Of a stretch of DNA of 64,000 nt, positions 49,341 to 59,109 are shown in pieces. Made by a program: the position numbers and the translations under genes. This DNA comes from VRUE01 sp963703235 (GTDB lineage: Bacteria > Actinomycetota > Thermoleophilia > Solirubrobacterales > 70-9): positions 1,302,001 to 1,366,000 of the forward strand of contig OY969802.1 of assembly GCA_963703235.1 (NCBI GenBank), in the 5' to 3' direction. The notes beneath the pieces were generated by a model. That model was not told the DNA's origin. It did not search any database and saw only the letters and a list, made by a program, of their open reading frames with translations. Every line of letters begins with the position of its first letter. Positions within the stretch are counted from its first letter, which is position 1.

Positions 49341-49796
49341 CTAGTTCTCGGAGCCGGCGCGGTCCCAGACGTAGAGCTCGACGGCCTCGACCGCGAGCTC
49401 CATCAGGCGCGGACCGGAGAGCATGTCGAGGACCAATTCGAGCGCGTCCTCCTCGGTGAGGCCGGCGTCGACCGCCTCCTCGCCGCGGAAGCCGGCGGCC
49501 AGCTTGAGGGCCTCGCGGCGGTTTTCGCCGAGCGAGCCGAAGGCGCCCATCAGGAAGTCGCGGTTGGGGAGCGGCTGCCCGAGCTCGAGCGAGCCGTGCC
49601 AGGCGGCGAGCATCGAGATGTCGTGCTCGTCGAGCTCGGCCAACGCTTTCGCGTAGTGCACTTCGAGCTCGTCGTCGGGGATCTCGTCGACCCAGGCGCG
49701 GACGGCCTCGCCGAGCAGCTGACGACGGGCCTCACGGCCGATCGAGTCGGCGATCGCGCGGATCGCGTCAGCTGGGTCTACGAAACAGAGGGACAT
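49341..49796 (-). CDS. Hypothetical helical protein
   Basis: A 151-residue acidic protein predicted to be almost entirely helical (DPADAIRAIADSIGREARRQ, then LPNRDFLMGAFGSLGENRRE). There is no signal peptide, membrane helix or recognised motif. It converges with the HAD gene and is divergent from addB with 130 bases between. Function unknown. Confidence 0.55.
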   Translation of the reverse strand: MSLCFVDPADAIRAIADSIGREARRQLLGEAVRAWVDEIPDDELEVHYAKALAELDEHDISMLAAWHGSLELGQPLPNRDFLMGAFGSLGENRREALKLAAGFRGEEAVDAGLTEEDALELVLDMLSGPRLMELAVEAVELYVWDRAGSEN

Positions 49797-49928
49797 TCGC
49801 TCGGCTCAATCTAGAGAGGGCGCAAGACGGCAAAGCCGGGCTGCGATTTGCCCTGATTGCGGCCTTCCGGACCCGGTTCGAGCCCCACTTGGGCGCGCCG
49901 GACGCCGACCTATGCTGGAACGTCTCCG

Positions 49929-52900
49929 ATGCCGCTGAAACTGATCCATGGACCGCCCAACTCGGGCCGCGCCGGTCTGATCCGGCAGCGGTTCGAAGCG
50001 GTGCTGGACCAAGATCCGGTTCTGGTCGTCCCAACCCTGGACGACGTCTACGCCTTCGAGCGCGAGCTGTGCGAGGGCGGCGCGATGCTGGGGGGTACGA
50101 CGACGACCTTCAGCGGCCTGTTCCGGGCGGTGGCGACAGCCACCGGGGCGCCACCCGCCGACGAGCTGACGCCAGCGCAGCGGCTGCGGGCGATCTCGAT
50201 CGCGATCGCGGAGCGACGCAAGGGCCTCGGTCCGCTGCGACGGTCCGCCGCCCGACCCGGCTTTGCGCTCGCCCTCGAGCGGCTGCTCGACGAGCTGCAG
50301 GCGGCGGGGTTGGAGCCGTCGACGATCGAGGGCGGCGCCGGCACCCTCGAGGGCTCGGCCTACCTCGGCGACCTCGTCTCGCTGTTCGCAGGCTACGTCG
50401 AGGTCCGCGACCGCCTCGGCCGCACCGATGCGCACGGCGTCGCTCGGCGGGCGATCTCGGCGCTGCGCGAGGACGCTGCACCCTGGCTGCAACCGGTCTT
50501 GCTCTACGGACTGGACGACCTGACGCCGAACCAGTTCGAGCTGATCGAGGCGCTCGCCGCGACGGCCGAGGTGACCTTCGCGCTGCCGTACGAGGAAGGC
50601 AACGCGGCGCTGGCGGCGCGCGCCTCCCTGCTCGAGCGACTGCGGGCGATCGGCGCCGCCGAGGAGACGCGGACCGAGGCCGACCCGGCCAACACGCCCG
50701 ACAACCCGCTGCTCTTCCACCTCGAGCGTGGCTTCGGCGCCGCCGAGCCCCAGCGCCACCCGCCCGGGAAGGGGCTGACGATCCTGCGCTCGGCCGGCGA
50801 ACGGGGCGAGGCCGAGTCGATCGGGACCGAGGTCGCGAAGCTGATCGCGGCAGGAGCCGACCCGGGCGAGATCGCGATCGTCCTGCGCGATCCCGAGCGG
50901 CGCGGGCCCCTCGTCGCCTCGGTGCTCGAGGCCTACGGCGTGGCGGTGGCGCTGGAGGCGGAGCTGCCGGTCGCCACGACCTCGGTGGGGGGAACCCTGC
51001 TGGCGCTGCTCGCGGCGACGCAGCACGACGGCACGGTCCTCGACCTTCTCCGTTTCATGCGCGGGCCCTCCGGCCTGCCCCGAGGACAGGTCGACTGGTT
51101 CGAGCGCACGCTGCGTCGAGGTCGCCTGAGGACCGCGACCGCCGGCCTGGAGCTGTGGCGCGGTCGCCAGGAAAAGCTTCCCGACGACGTGCGGCGAATC
51201 GAGGGGGCGGCCGCGGGCGCGCCGGAGGAGCTGGCGCTGACGCTCGCCCGGCTGGCGGTGACGATGGCGGCCCGCCCACTGCGTGCCGACGGCGACGGTC
51301 CGCCGCCCGACCGCCGCGACGGGCTGGAGTTGCGCGCGGCGGCGGCGATCTCGACGGCGCTGAGCGAGCTGGCGGATCCGGTCGAGCTTGCGGCCGGCGC
51401 CGAGGAGCTGGCCGCGGCCATCAAAGCGACCCGGTTCCGTGCTTGGAGCGGTCCGGTCGAGGGACGGGTGCGGATCGCCAGCCCGTACGCGCTGCGCGCC
51501 GCGCGCTTCGACCACGTCTTCGTCGCCTCGCTGCAGGAGGGCGAGTTCCCGCGGGCCGACCGCGGCGGCGACCCGTTCCTCTCGGATTCCCAACGCGACT
51601 CGCTCGGGCTCGACCCACGCCGCGAAGGCGAGCTCGAGGAGCGTTACCTCTTCCACGCCTGCTTGGCGCTGCCCCGGCAGAGCCTCTTCCTCTCCTACCG
51701 CGACAGCGACGAGAACGGGGTCGCCGAGCAGCGCTCGCCGCTGCTCGGCGAGGTCCGGCGCCTGCTCGAGCCGGCGCCGGACAGCGAGGGACCCGATCCG
51801 GTCGAAGCCGCGATCGTTCATGGCCGCGACCTGGCGCAGGTCGTCCACCGCACCGCCGAGGCGCCGTCCGAGATCGAGCTGGCCCGGGCGATCGCCGCCC
51901 ACGGTGTCGATGCGGACGCCGGCGCCCTGCTCGCCGCCGCAGCGGTAGCCGAACCGGCGGCGGGCCGGATCGTCGCCAGGGTCGAGGCGGCCCGCGCCGC
52001 CGAGGCCGCCGCCCGCGCACCCGGACCGCTGACGAACCCGGCCGCGATCGAGGCGCTCGCCGCGGTGCCGGCCTACGGCGGCACCACCCTGGAGGGCTTC
52101 GACCTCTGCTCCTACCGCTGGTTCGTCTCGCACGAGCTGCGGCCGCAGCCGCTCGATCCGCCCCCCGACCCGCTCCTGCAGGGCGGCCTCATGCACGCCG
52201 TCCTCGACCGCCTCTACACCGAGCGCCCCGGCGGCGACGCCCTCCCCCGCCCCGGCTCGCTGCCCGCCTGGACCGAGCGCGGGTCCGCCCTGGTGGCCGA
52301 GACGGCAGCGGCCTTCGAGCTGGGCGAGAGCCCTGCCGAGCGGGCGATCGTGCGCCGGGTCGAAGGGCTGCTGGCGCGCTTCCTGAGCGAGGAGTCCAGG
52401 CGCGACGGCCGCTTCGAGCCCTGGCTGCTGGAGGCCGGCTTCGGCGAGGACGAGGGTCGCGAGCGCCCGGCGCTGGAGATCGACGGCTGGCGCCTGCACG
52501 GAGCGATCGACCGGGTCGACCGCGACGAGCGGGGGCGAGCGCTGGTCATCGACTACAAGCTGGCGGGAGCGGTCACGGCGCGCAGCAAGCTGGAGGAGCA
52601 GGCGAAGCTGCAGCTGCAGCTGTACCTGATCGCGGTCGCCGAGCTGTGGGGCGCGGAGCCGGTCGGCGGCCTCTACCACCCGTTGCGGGGCACCTCGGCG
52701 CGGCGGCCGCGCGGCGTCGCGCTCGACGAGGCGGCCGAGAGCCTCGCCAGCTTCGGGCTCGCCCGCACCGACCTGGTCGATCGCGAGGGGCTGGCGGAGC
52801 TGCTCGACGACGCTCGCCGGCGCGCGGGCGAGATCGTCGCCCGCATGCGGCGGGGCGAGATCAGCCGCGACCCCGGCCCGCGCCGGGGCCTGCGCGGCCA

Positions 52901-52994
52901 TGGCGTCTGCCCGCCCTTCTGCGACTTCGCGCCGATCTGCCGGCGCGACCGGGCCCCGATCGAGGTGCGGGAGGAGGAGACGGAGGAACCGTGA
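49929..52994 (+). CDS. AddB-like PD-(D/E)XK nuclease subunit
   Basis: A 1021-residue protein of the AddB/RexB type, the partner of an AddA-like helicase in double-strand break resection. The N-terminus (LKLIHGPPNSGRAGLIRQRF) carries a degenerate Walker A. Middle blocks are HVFVASLQEGEFPR and LFHACLALPRQSLFLSYRDS. The C-terminal nuclease has LHGAIDRVDRDERG ... ALVIDYKLAG (the D-x-K active site). Cysteines CSYRW and CPPFCDFAPIC match the Fe-S staple of AddB nucleases. The ATG at 49929 gives the expected N-terminus. Its stop overlaps the addA start. Confidence 0.85.
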   Translation: MPLKLIHGPPNSGRAGLIRQRFEAVLDQDPVLVVPTLDDVYAFERELCEGGAMLGGTTTTFSGLFRAVATATGAPPADELTPAQRLRAISIAIAERRKGLGPLRRSAARPGFALALERLLDELQAAGLEPSTIEGGAGTLEGSAYLGDLVSLFAGYVEVRDRLGRTDAHGVARRAISALREDAAPWLQPVLLYGLDDLTPNQFELIEALAATAEVTFALPYEEGNAALAARASLLERLRAIGAAEETRTEADPANTPDNPLLFHLERGFGAAEPQRHPPGKGLTILRSAGERGEAESIGTEVAKLIAAGADPGEIAIVLRDPERRGPLVASVLEAYGVAVALEAELPVATTSVGGTLLALLAATQHDGTVLDLLRFMRGPSGLPRGQVDWFERTLRRGRLRTATAGLELWRGRQEKLPDDVRRIEGAAAGAPEELALTLARLAVTMAARPLRADGDGPPPDRRDGLELRAAAAISTALSELADPVELAAGAEELAAAIKATRFRAWSGPVEGRVRIASPYALRAARFDHVFVASLQEGEFPRADRGGDPFLSDSQRDSLGLDPRREGELEERYLFHACLALPRQSLFLSYRDSDENGVAEQRSPLLGEVRRLLEPAPDSEGPDPVEAAIVHGRDLAQVVHRTAEAPSEIELARAIAAHGVDADAGALLAAAAVAEPAAGRIVARVEAARAAEAAARAPGPLTNPAAIEALAAVPAYGGTTLEGFDLCSYRWFVSHELRPQPLDPPPDPLLQGGLMHAVLDRLYTERPGGDALPRPGSLPAWTERGSALVAETAAAFELGESPAERAIVRRVEGLLARFLSEESRRDGRFEPWLLEAGFGEDEGRERPALEIDGWRLHGAIDRVDRDERGRALVIDYKLAGAVTARSKLEEQAKLQLQLYLIAVAELWGAEPVGGLYHPLRGTSARRPRGVALDEAAESLASFGLARTDLVDREGLAELLDDARRRAGEIVARMRRGEISRDPGPRRGLRGHGVCPPFCDFAPICRRDRAPIEVREEETEEP

Positions 52995-55900
52995 GCCGGC
53001 GCGTCCCCACCCCCGAACAGGAGGCGGCGATCGTGGCCCGCGGCCGCGATCTGCTGGTCGAGGCGGGCGCCGGCAGCGGCAAGACCGGGGTCATGGTCGA
53101 CCGCTACTGCCGGCTGGTCTGCGAGCAGAACGTCTCGCCCGACGCGGTCCTCGCCTTCACCTTCACCGACAAGGCCGCCGCCGAGCTGCGGCAGCGGATC
53201 AGGGCGGAGATCGAGCTACGCGCCGAGGCCGGTTCGGAGCGGGCGGGCGAGCTGCTGGCCGGGATCGGGGGCGCCTGGGTGACGACCATCCACGGCTTCT
53301 GCAGCCGGCTGCTGGGCGGACACCCGGTGGCCGCCGGCATCGACCCCCGCTTCCGCGTGCTCGACGCGGCCGAGGCGGAGCGGCTGGCGCGGGACGCCTT
53401 CGAGGAGGCGCTGGAAGCCTTCCTGGCCGAAGACGAGGGAGGGGACCGCGAGCGAACCGTCGCCGCCTTCGACCTGGCCGGCGTGCGGGCGATGGTCGTC
53501 GGGGCCCACGTCGAGCTGCGCAGCCGCGGCGTCGCCGAGCCGCGCCTTCCGGAGCCGCCGTCGTCGGACCTGGACGCAGCGCTGCGGCGCGCCGCCGACG
53601 TCGCGGAGACGACGCTGGCCGAGCTGAAGCCGACCCACGGGAGCCGGGGGCTGGTCGAACGCGCCCTCGCCGTGCTCGGCGACGGCGCCGGCGCGCCGCC
53701 GAGCCTGGACGAGCTGGCGGCGCTGCGCAGCGACAGCTCGGCGCAGTCGATGAGCGCCTACCGCGAGGCGATCGAGGCGCTCGTCTCGGCCGCCGCCGAG
53801 GCCGGCGAGGGAGGCGAGGCCTACCGCCACGTTGCCGCGCTGCTGGAGCTGTTCGGGCAGCGCTTCGACGCGGCCAAGCGAGGGCGGGCGGCGATCGACT
53901 TCGAGGACCTGCAGATCCTCGCCGCGCGCCTGCTCGAGCGCGGCGAGCTCGGCGCCGGCTACCGCAGCCGCTTCAGCCACCTGCTGGTCGACGAGTTCCA
54001 GGACACCAACCGCCTGCAGCTGCGGCTGATCGAGGCCTTGCGCGGTCCGGGCAGCGAGCTGGTCATGGTCGGCGACGAGCTGCAATCGATCTACGGGTTC
54101 CGCCACGCCGACCTCGACGTCTTCCGCCGGCAGCGGGCCGCGATCGAGGCCAGCCCCGACGCCGAGGCGATGGCGCTGAGCGGCAACTTCCGCTCGCGCC
54201 CAGCGCTGATTGGGGCGATCGACCTGCTCGGGGGGGTGCTGCTCGGCGACAGCTTCAGGCCGCTGCGGGTCGGCGCCCCGCCGGAGCGGGAGACGCCCCC
54301 GAGAGAGGGTCCGGCGGTGGAGCTGCTGCTGACCGGGCGTGACGGCTGGGACGCCGAGGAGATCGAGCTGCAGCCGGCGACCGACGCGACGACCCCGCCC
54401 AGCCAGCTCGCCGAGGCGCGCTTCGTCGCCGCCCGCCTGCGCGCCCTCGCCGACGCTGGCGTCGAGCGCGGCGAGATGGTCGTGCTGCTGCGCGCCTTCA
54501 CCCACCTCGACGCCTACGAGGACTCGCTCGAACGGGCGGGGCTGCGTCCCTACGTGGTGGGCGGGCGCGGCTACTGGTCCCAGCAACAGGTGGCCGACGT
54601 CTGCGCGCTGCTGGCGACGATCGCCAACCCGCTCGACGACCAGGCCCTGTTCGGGGCGCTGGCCTCCCCCGCCTGCGCGGTCGCGCCCGACACCCTCTGG
54701 CTGCTGCGCGCCGCCTGCGGTCGCGGCCGCCACGTCTGGCCGGCGCTGGAACGGCTCAACGGCCGCGAGGCGGCCGAGCTGAGCGACGCCGCCTGGCTGG
54801 ACCGGATCCCGGTCGCCGAGCAGGGCCTGCTGCGCGGCTTCGCGATCACGATCGAGGGCCTGCGCGCGCGGGCTTCCCGCCTTCCGCTCGCGGAGCTGAT
54901 CGACGCCGCCGTCAGCGAGACCCGCTACGACCTGGCGGTGCTGGCCCGGCCCGCCGGCGAGGCGCGCTTCGCCAACGTGCGCAAGCTGATGCGGCTCGCC
55001 GCCGAGTTCGAGGCGGCCGAGGGGCGCGACCTGCGCGGCCTGCTCGACTTCCTCGCCTCCCGCGCCGACGGCGACGTCGACGCGCAGGCCGCGACCGCGG
55101 TCGAGGGCCACGACGGGGTGAGGATCATGACCGTCCACAGCGCCAAGGGCCTCGAGTTCGACGTTGTGGCCGTGCCGCAGCTCTCGCGGCGCCTCCTGGC
55201 GGGCTCGCGGGCGCCGCTGCTCAGCCTCGGCAACGAGGCCGAGCCGCGGGTCGGGATGCAGCTGCGCCGGCTCGGCGCCGCCTCGATCAACCTCTACCGC
55301 TACAGCGAGCTGCGCGAGGAGGCACAGCGACGCGAAGCCGAGGAGGAGCTGCGCCTCTTCCACGTCGCCGCGACGCGGGCGCGCGATCGCCTGATCCTGA
55401 GCGGCGTCGTCAAGCCGGAGGCGGGCTCGACCAACGGCCCCGGCACGCCGACCATCGAGCGACTCGTCGAGGGGCTCGGGATCGACCGCGAGCGCGACTC
55501 GGCGGTCTCGGTCCCCGCCCCCGAGCCGCGCGAAGGGCTGGCGGCGAGCTTCGAACCCTCCGAGATCGCCGTCCGCGTCAGCCTCGCCTCGCCCGAGCGG
55601 GCCGCCGAGCTGAGCGTGCGCAGGGCCGAGGACGGCAAGGCGCGCGAGCCCGGCGAGGGCCCGGCGCCGTTGCTGCAGAGACGCCAGGCAACGGCGCCGA
55701 ACCGGCCGCTCTCCTACACGGCGCTGGCCGATTACGAGGCCTGCGGCTACCGCTTCCAGATGGAGCACGTCCTCGACCTCGACGGCCGAGCTCGCGCTTT
55801 GTCTCGTGTATCGCGACAAAGCGCGGACTCGATCGAGGCGAACGAGCGCGAAGCGGATGCAGTCAACCGTGCGCTGCGTGCCGCGCGCGGTGCCGCTGTG

Positions 55901-56554
55901 CACTCGCTGCTCGAGTGGAGCCAGGCGCACGGGTGGCGCGAGCCCCCGGCGGAGGTGGTGGCCGCCCACACGGCGGCCGCTGGCCTGCCCGACGAGCCCG
56001 CGACCGCCGACGCTCTGCTGAAACCGCTGCGCGCCTGGCTCGAGTCCGACCTCCTCGCCAGCCGCATCGCGGCGGACAGCCCGAACGCACGGGCCGAGGT
56101 GCCCTTCCTGCTGCGGATCGGCGCGAGCGACGATGGCTCGGCAAGCAACGGGAGCGGCCGCGCCACGGTCCTGCGCGGCTCGATCGACCTCCTCGTCGAA
56201 CGCGAGGGCGAGCCGCCGCTCGTCGTCGACTACAAGACCGACCGCCTCGACGGCTCCAGTCCGTCCGAGCGCGCCGCCCACTACGCGACGCAGCGCGACG
56301 TCTACGCCCTCGCCGTCGCCGAGGCGCGCCGGACCAGCGAGGTCGAGGTCGCTTACGTCTTTCTCGAACGGCCGGACGAACCGGTGCTGCAAACGCTGGA
56401 CGCGGCCGAGATCGAGACGGGACGGGCGCGCCTGGCGGTCATGATCGAGCGAATCGGGCAAGGCGAGTTCTCACCCGCGCCGCCCGAGCGCCGGGACTGG
56501 GCCCTCTGCGAGGGCTGCCCCGCGCTCGGCCGGCTCTGCTCCGGCCCCGCCTGA
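52991..56554 (+). CDS. AddA-like UvrD-type helicase/nuclease
   Basis: An 1187-residue ATP-dependent helicase-nuclease. Helicase motifs: LVEAGAGSGKTGVMVDRYCR (I), LAFTFTDKAAAELRQRI (Ia), LLVDEFQDTNRLQLRLI (II), MVGDELQSIYGFRHAD (III), RIMTVHSAKGLEFDVVAVP (V) and EEELRLFHVAATRARDRLIL (VI). The C-terminal RecB-like nuclease has SIDLLVERE ... LVVDYKTDRLDG and terminal cysteines CEGCPALGRLC. The GTG start overlaps addB by 4 bases. It resects DNA ends for RecA loading. A 33-base palindrome at 55793 adds an unusual segment between the DYEACGYRF block and the nuclease domain. Confidence 0.9.
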   Translation: MSRRVPTPEQEAAIVARGRDLLVEAGAGSGKTGVMVDRYCRLVCEQNVSPDAVLAFTFTDKAAAELRQRIRAEIELRAEAGSERAGELLAGIGGAWVTTIHGFCSRLLGGHPVAAGIDPRFRVLDAAEAERLARDAFEEALEAFLAEDEGGDRERTVAAFDLAGVRAMVVGAHVELRSRGVAEPRLPEPPSSDLDAALRRAADVAETTLAELKPTHGSRGLVERALAVLGDGAGAPPSLDELAALRSDSSAQSMSAYREAIEALVSAAAEAGEGGEAYRHVAALLELFGQRFDAAKRGRAAIDFEDLQILAARLLERGELGAGYRSRFSHLLVDEFQDTNRLQLRLIEALRGPGSELVMVGDELQSIYGFRHADLDVFRRQRAAIEASPDAEAMALSGNFRSRPALIGAIDLLGGVLLGDSFRPLRVGAPPERETPPREGPAVELLLTGRDGWDAEEIELQPATDATTPPSQLAEARFVAARLRALADAGVERGEMVVLLRAFTHLDAYEDSLERAGLRPYVVGGRGYWSQQQVADVCALLATIANPLDDQALFGALASPACAVAPDTLWLLRAACGRGRHVWPALERLNGREAAELSDAAWLDRIPVAEQGLLRGFAITIEGLRARASRLPLAELIDAAVSETRYDLAVLARPAGEARFANVRKLMRLAAEFEAAEGRDLRGLLDFLASRADGDVDAQAATAVEGHDGVRIMTVHSAKGLEFDVVAVPQLSRRLLAGSRAPLLSLGNEAEPRVGMQLRRLGAASINLYRYSELREEAQRREAEEELRLFHVAATRARDRLILSGVVKPEAGSTNGPGTPTIERLVEGLGIDRERDSAVSVPAPEPREGLAASFEPSEIAVRVSLASPERAAELSVRRAEDGKAREPGEGPAPLLQRRQATAPNRPLSYTALADYEACGYRFQMEHVLDLDGRARALSRVSRQSADSIEANEREADAVNRALRAARGAAVHSLLEWSQAHGWREPPAEVVAAHTAAAGLPDEPATADALLKPLRAWLESDLLASRIAADSPNARAEVPFLLRIGASDDGSASNGSGRATVLRGSIDLLVEREGEPPLVVDYKTDRLDGSSPSERAAHYATQRDVYALAVAEARRTSEVEVAYVFLERPDEPVLQTLDAAEIETGRARLAVMIERIGQGEFSPAPPERRDWALCEGCPALGRLCSGPA
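55793..55825. repeat. 33-bp palindrome inside the addA-like gene
   Basis: CGCGCTTTGTC (55793-55803) and GACAAAGCGCG (55815-55825) are perfect 11-bp arms around an 11-base loop. It is translated in frame as part of ALSRVSRQSADS, in a linker where related proteins vary, and resembles a small palindromic insertion tolerated in frame. Confidence 0.6.
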
Positions 56555-56564
56555 CGAGGAACCA

Positions 56565-56609
56565 CGAGGACTGCATTGAGCCCCTCACAGGGGCCTAACG
56601 CAGTCCTCG
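56565..56609. terminator. Long stem-loop after the addA-like gene
   Basis: CGAGGACTGC (56565-56574) pairs with GCAGTCCTCG (56600-56609), and CCCC (56581-56584) with GGGG (56590-56593), giving a stem of about 20 bp with a few mismatches and a small loop. It begins 11 bases after the stop codon. No T-tract follows. The next gene on the strand starts 105 bases later. Confidence 0.65.
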
Positions 56610-56713
56610 CAGAGTGCAGAGCCGCAGAGCTGACCGGTAACGGCCGATTAATTTCGACGACTGCGACCGTCTATAGGTTTAAAAGTCATCCAGCCGAGAA
56701 AGGAATTGCCTAA

Positions 56714-58867
56714 ATGACGCGTCATCTCGCCCGCCTCGCCGACATCGCCTACCGCCGCCGCGGCCGCATGGTCCTCGCCTGGATCGTCTCGGCAATCGTG
56801 ATCATCGGCCTTGGCTCCTCGCTGGCGGGCGAGTACGAAGCGGACTACAACACGCCGGGGTCCGAGTCGAAGGCCGCGAGCGACCTGACCGAGCGCGAGT
56901 TCGGCGGCTACTCCGGCCAGGAAGTGTTCGTCGTCTGGAAGGACCCCGACGGCGCCACCGGCCCGGCGGCCCGCAAAGGCGTCGACGCCTTCTTCGCCGA
57001 GGTGCAGGGGATCGACCACCTCGAGCCGCGGACCGCGATCCGCGTCTCCGACGACGGCACCATCGCGTCCGCCTCGCTGCCGCTGACCGTCCCCGGCTGG
57101 GAGGTGCCGAAGGAGGATGGCGAAAAGCTGGTCTCGGCGGCCGAAGACAACAGCGGCGGCGGCCTGGAGATAAAGCTTGCAGGCGATCCGATCTACCGCG
57201 CCCAGGAAGGGGCCAGCCCCGAGGGGCTCGGCTTCCTCGGCGCCGCGATCGTGCTCCTGATCGCCTTCGGCTCGCTGGTCGCCGCCGGCCTGCCGCTGGC
57301 GATCGCCCTGATCGGCCTCGGCATCTCCTCCGGCGGCCTGATCGTCCTGCTCGCCAACGTGATCGACGTCCCCGACTGGACCACCGCGGTCTCGGGCCTG
57401 ATCGGAATCGGGGTCGGGATCGACTACGCGCTGCTCGTCCTCACCCGCTTCCGGTCGGCGATGAACGACGGCAAGGACCGCCACGACGCGGTCGTCGAGG
57501 CGGTGACGACGGCGGGACGCAGCGTGATCATCGCCGGCTGCACGGTGGTGATCGCCGTCCTCGGGCTCTTCCTCACCGGCCTCCCCTACATGTACGGGGT
57601 GGCGATCTCGGCCTCGCTGGCGGTGCTCGTGATGATGCTCGCAGCGGTGACGCTGCTGCCGGCGCTGCTGTCCTACCTGGGCCCGCGAGTCGACCGCCTG
57701 CGGATCCCGCTGCTCGGCCGGTCTCTGAATAAGGCCGAAGGGGATGGCGAATCGCCCGCCGCGCGCTGGAGCCACGCCGTCCAGCGGCGGCCCTGGACGG
57801 CGGCGATCGCCGCCACCGCTGTGCTGCTGGCGCTGGCCGCGCCGGCGCTCGGTATGCGCCTCGGCTTCCCCGACGCCGGCAACGACCCGCCGGACACGAT
57901 GACCCGCCAGTCCTACGACCTGCTCAGCGAGGGCTTCGGCCCCGGCGCCAACGGGCCGCTGGTGATCGTCGCCGAACTGCCCAACCGTGCCGCGGCGAGC
58001 GAGGTCGAGTCGCTGGCGAAAACGCTCCGCGCCGAGAACGGGGTCGCCTTCGTCGCCCAGCCGCAGATCAGCCAGTCGGGCACGGCCGCGCTTCTCACCG
58101 TGACGCCGACCACCTCTCCCCAGGACGAGGCGACCGAGGACCTGGTTACGCAGCTGCGCGACACGGTCGTGCCCGAAGCGCTGGCCGGTACCGGCGTCAA
58201 CGCGGAGATAGGCGGCGTCACCGCCGCGCTCGAGGACCAGAGCGAGTACATCGTCGACCGCATGCCGGTGTTCATCATCGGCGTCGTCGGCCTCTCGTTT
58301 TTGCTCCTGCTGATCGCCTTCCACTCGCCGCTGATCTCGCTCAAGGCGGGAATCATGAACCTGCTCTCGGTCAGCGCCGCCTATGGCGTGATGACCCTGG
58401 TCGCCCAGGGCGGGGCGGTCGGCGAACTGATCGGCATCGACCACGAGGTGCCGGTGGCGCCGTTCATGCCGGTGATGATGTTCGCGATCCTCTTCGGCCT
58501 CTCGATGGACTACGAGGTCTTCCTGATCTCGCGGATCCGGGAGGAGTACCTGAAGGACGGCAACACCCGACGGGCGGTGGCCGACGGCCTGGCGAAGACG
58601 GCGCGGGTGATCACGGCGGCGGCGGCGATCATGGTCGTCGTCTTCCTCGCCTTCGTCGCCTCGCCGGAAGTCTTCCTGAAGCTGTTCGGGATCGGCCTCG
58701 CGGCGGCGATCTTCCTCGACGCCACCGTGGTGCGAATGGTGCTGGTGCCTGCCGTGATGCAGCTGCTCGACCACCGCAACTGGTGGATCCCCAACTGGCT
58801 GGAGCGGATCCTGCCGCGGCTCGACGTCGAGCGGGTGGCGGTCGGCACCGCCGAGGGGCGGCCCTAG
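56714..58867 (+). CDS. MMPL-family RND exporter
   Basis: A 717-residue membrane protein with about 12 helices and two extracytoplasmic loops, as in mycobacterial MmpL and HpnN-type lipid or drug exporters. It begins LARLADIAYRRRGRMVLAWI. Proton-relay-type blocks are GIGVGIDYALLVLTRFR (helix 4) and ILFGLSMDYEVFLISRIREE (helix 10), each with the conserved GxDY/MDY aspartate-tyrosine pair. The cargo is probably a lipid or hydrophobic compound. A single ATG at 56714 with a nearby AAAGGAA site supports the start. It converges on xseB with a 4-base overlap. Confidence 0.92.
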   Translation: MTRHLARLADIAYRRRGRMVLAWIVSAIVIIGLGSSLAGEYEADYNTPGSESKAASDLTEREFGGYSGQEVFVVWKDPDGATGPAARKGVDAFFAEVQGIDHLEPRTAIRVSDDGTIASASLPLTVPGWEVPKEDGEKLVSAAEDNSGGGLEIKLAGDPIYRAQEGASPEGLGFLGAAIVLLIAFGSLVAAGLPLAIALIGLGISSGGLIVLLANVIDVPDWTTAVSGLIGIGVGIDYALLVLTRFRSAMNDGKDRHDAVVEAVTTAGRSVIIAGCTVVIAVLGLFLTGLPYMYGVAISASLAVLVMMLAAVTLLPALLSYLGPRVDRLRIPLLGRSLNKAEGDGESPAARWSHAVQRRPWTAAIAATAVLLALAAPALGMRLGFPDAGNDPPDTMTRQSYDLLSEGFGPGANGPLVIVAELPNRAAASEVESLAKTLRAENGVAFVAQPQISQSGTAALLTVTPTTSPQDEATEDLVTQLRDTVVPEALAGTGVNAEIGGVTAALEDQSEYIVDRMPVFIIGVVGLSFLLLLIAFHSPLISLKAGIMNLLSVSAAYGVMTLVAQGGAVGELIGIDHEVPVAPFMPVMMFAILFGLSMDYEVFLISRIREEYLKDGNTRRAVADGLAKTARVITAAAAIMVVVFLAFVASPEVFLKLFGIGLAAAIFLDATVVRMVLVPAVMQLLDHRNWWIPNWLERILPRLDVERVAVGTAEGRP

Positions 58868-59109
58868 GCGTCGCTCGACCCTGAGGAAGGAGTCGGCTGC
58901 TCGAGCTTCGCCGCCAGCTCGTCGAGGCGCAGCTCCTGCAGACCCTCGCCGACGGCGTCCAGCTCGGCGGCGCAGTAGGTGACCAGCTCGCGGCCCTCGC
59001 GGCAGAGGTCGAGCGTCTCGCGCAACCCGGCCTGGCCGGAGTCGAGCCGGTCGATGATCTGCTCCAACCGCTCGACCGCGCTCTCGTAGGACTCAGGCGT
59101 CTCGCTCAT
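58864..59109 (-). CDS. xseB: Exodeoxyribonuclease VII small subunit
   Basis: XseB (81 residues) binds XseA to form exonuclease VII, which degrades single-stranded DNA. It shows the usual helical text SYESAVERLEQIIDRLDSGQ, then GLRETLDLCREGRELV. The ATG at 59109 gives the standard MSETPESYESAVERLE start; the longer form from 59121 would extend into xseA without family support. It overlaps the end of xseA by 17 bases, so the two are coupled. Confidence 0.92.
   Translation of the reverse strand: MSETPESYESAVERLEQIIDRLDSGQAGLRETLDLCREGRELVTYCAAELDAVGEGLQELRLDELAAKLEQPTPSSGSSDA

Noticed and set aside
49850..49900. GGTTCGAGCCCC resembling a tRNA T-loop
   Set aside because: The bases on either side do not form a 5-bp T-stem, and no acceptor stem or anticodon arm can be drawn around it.
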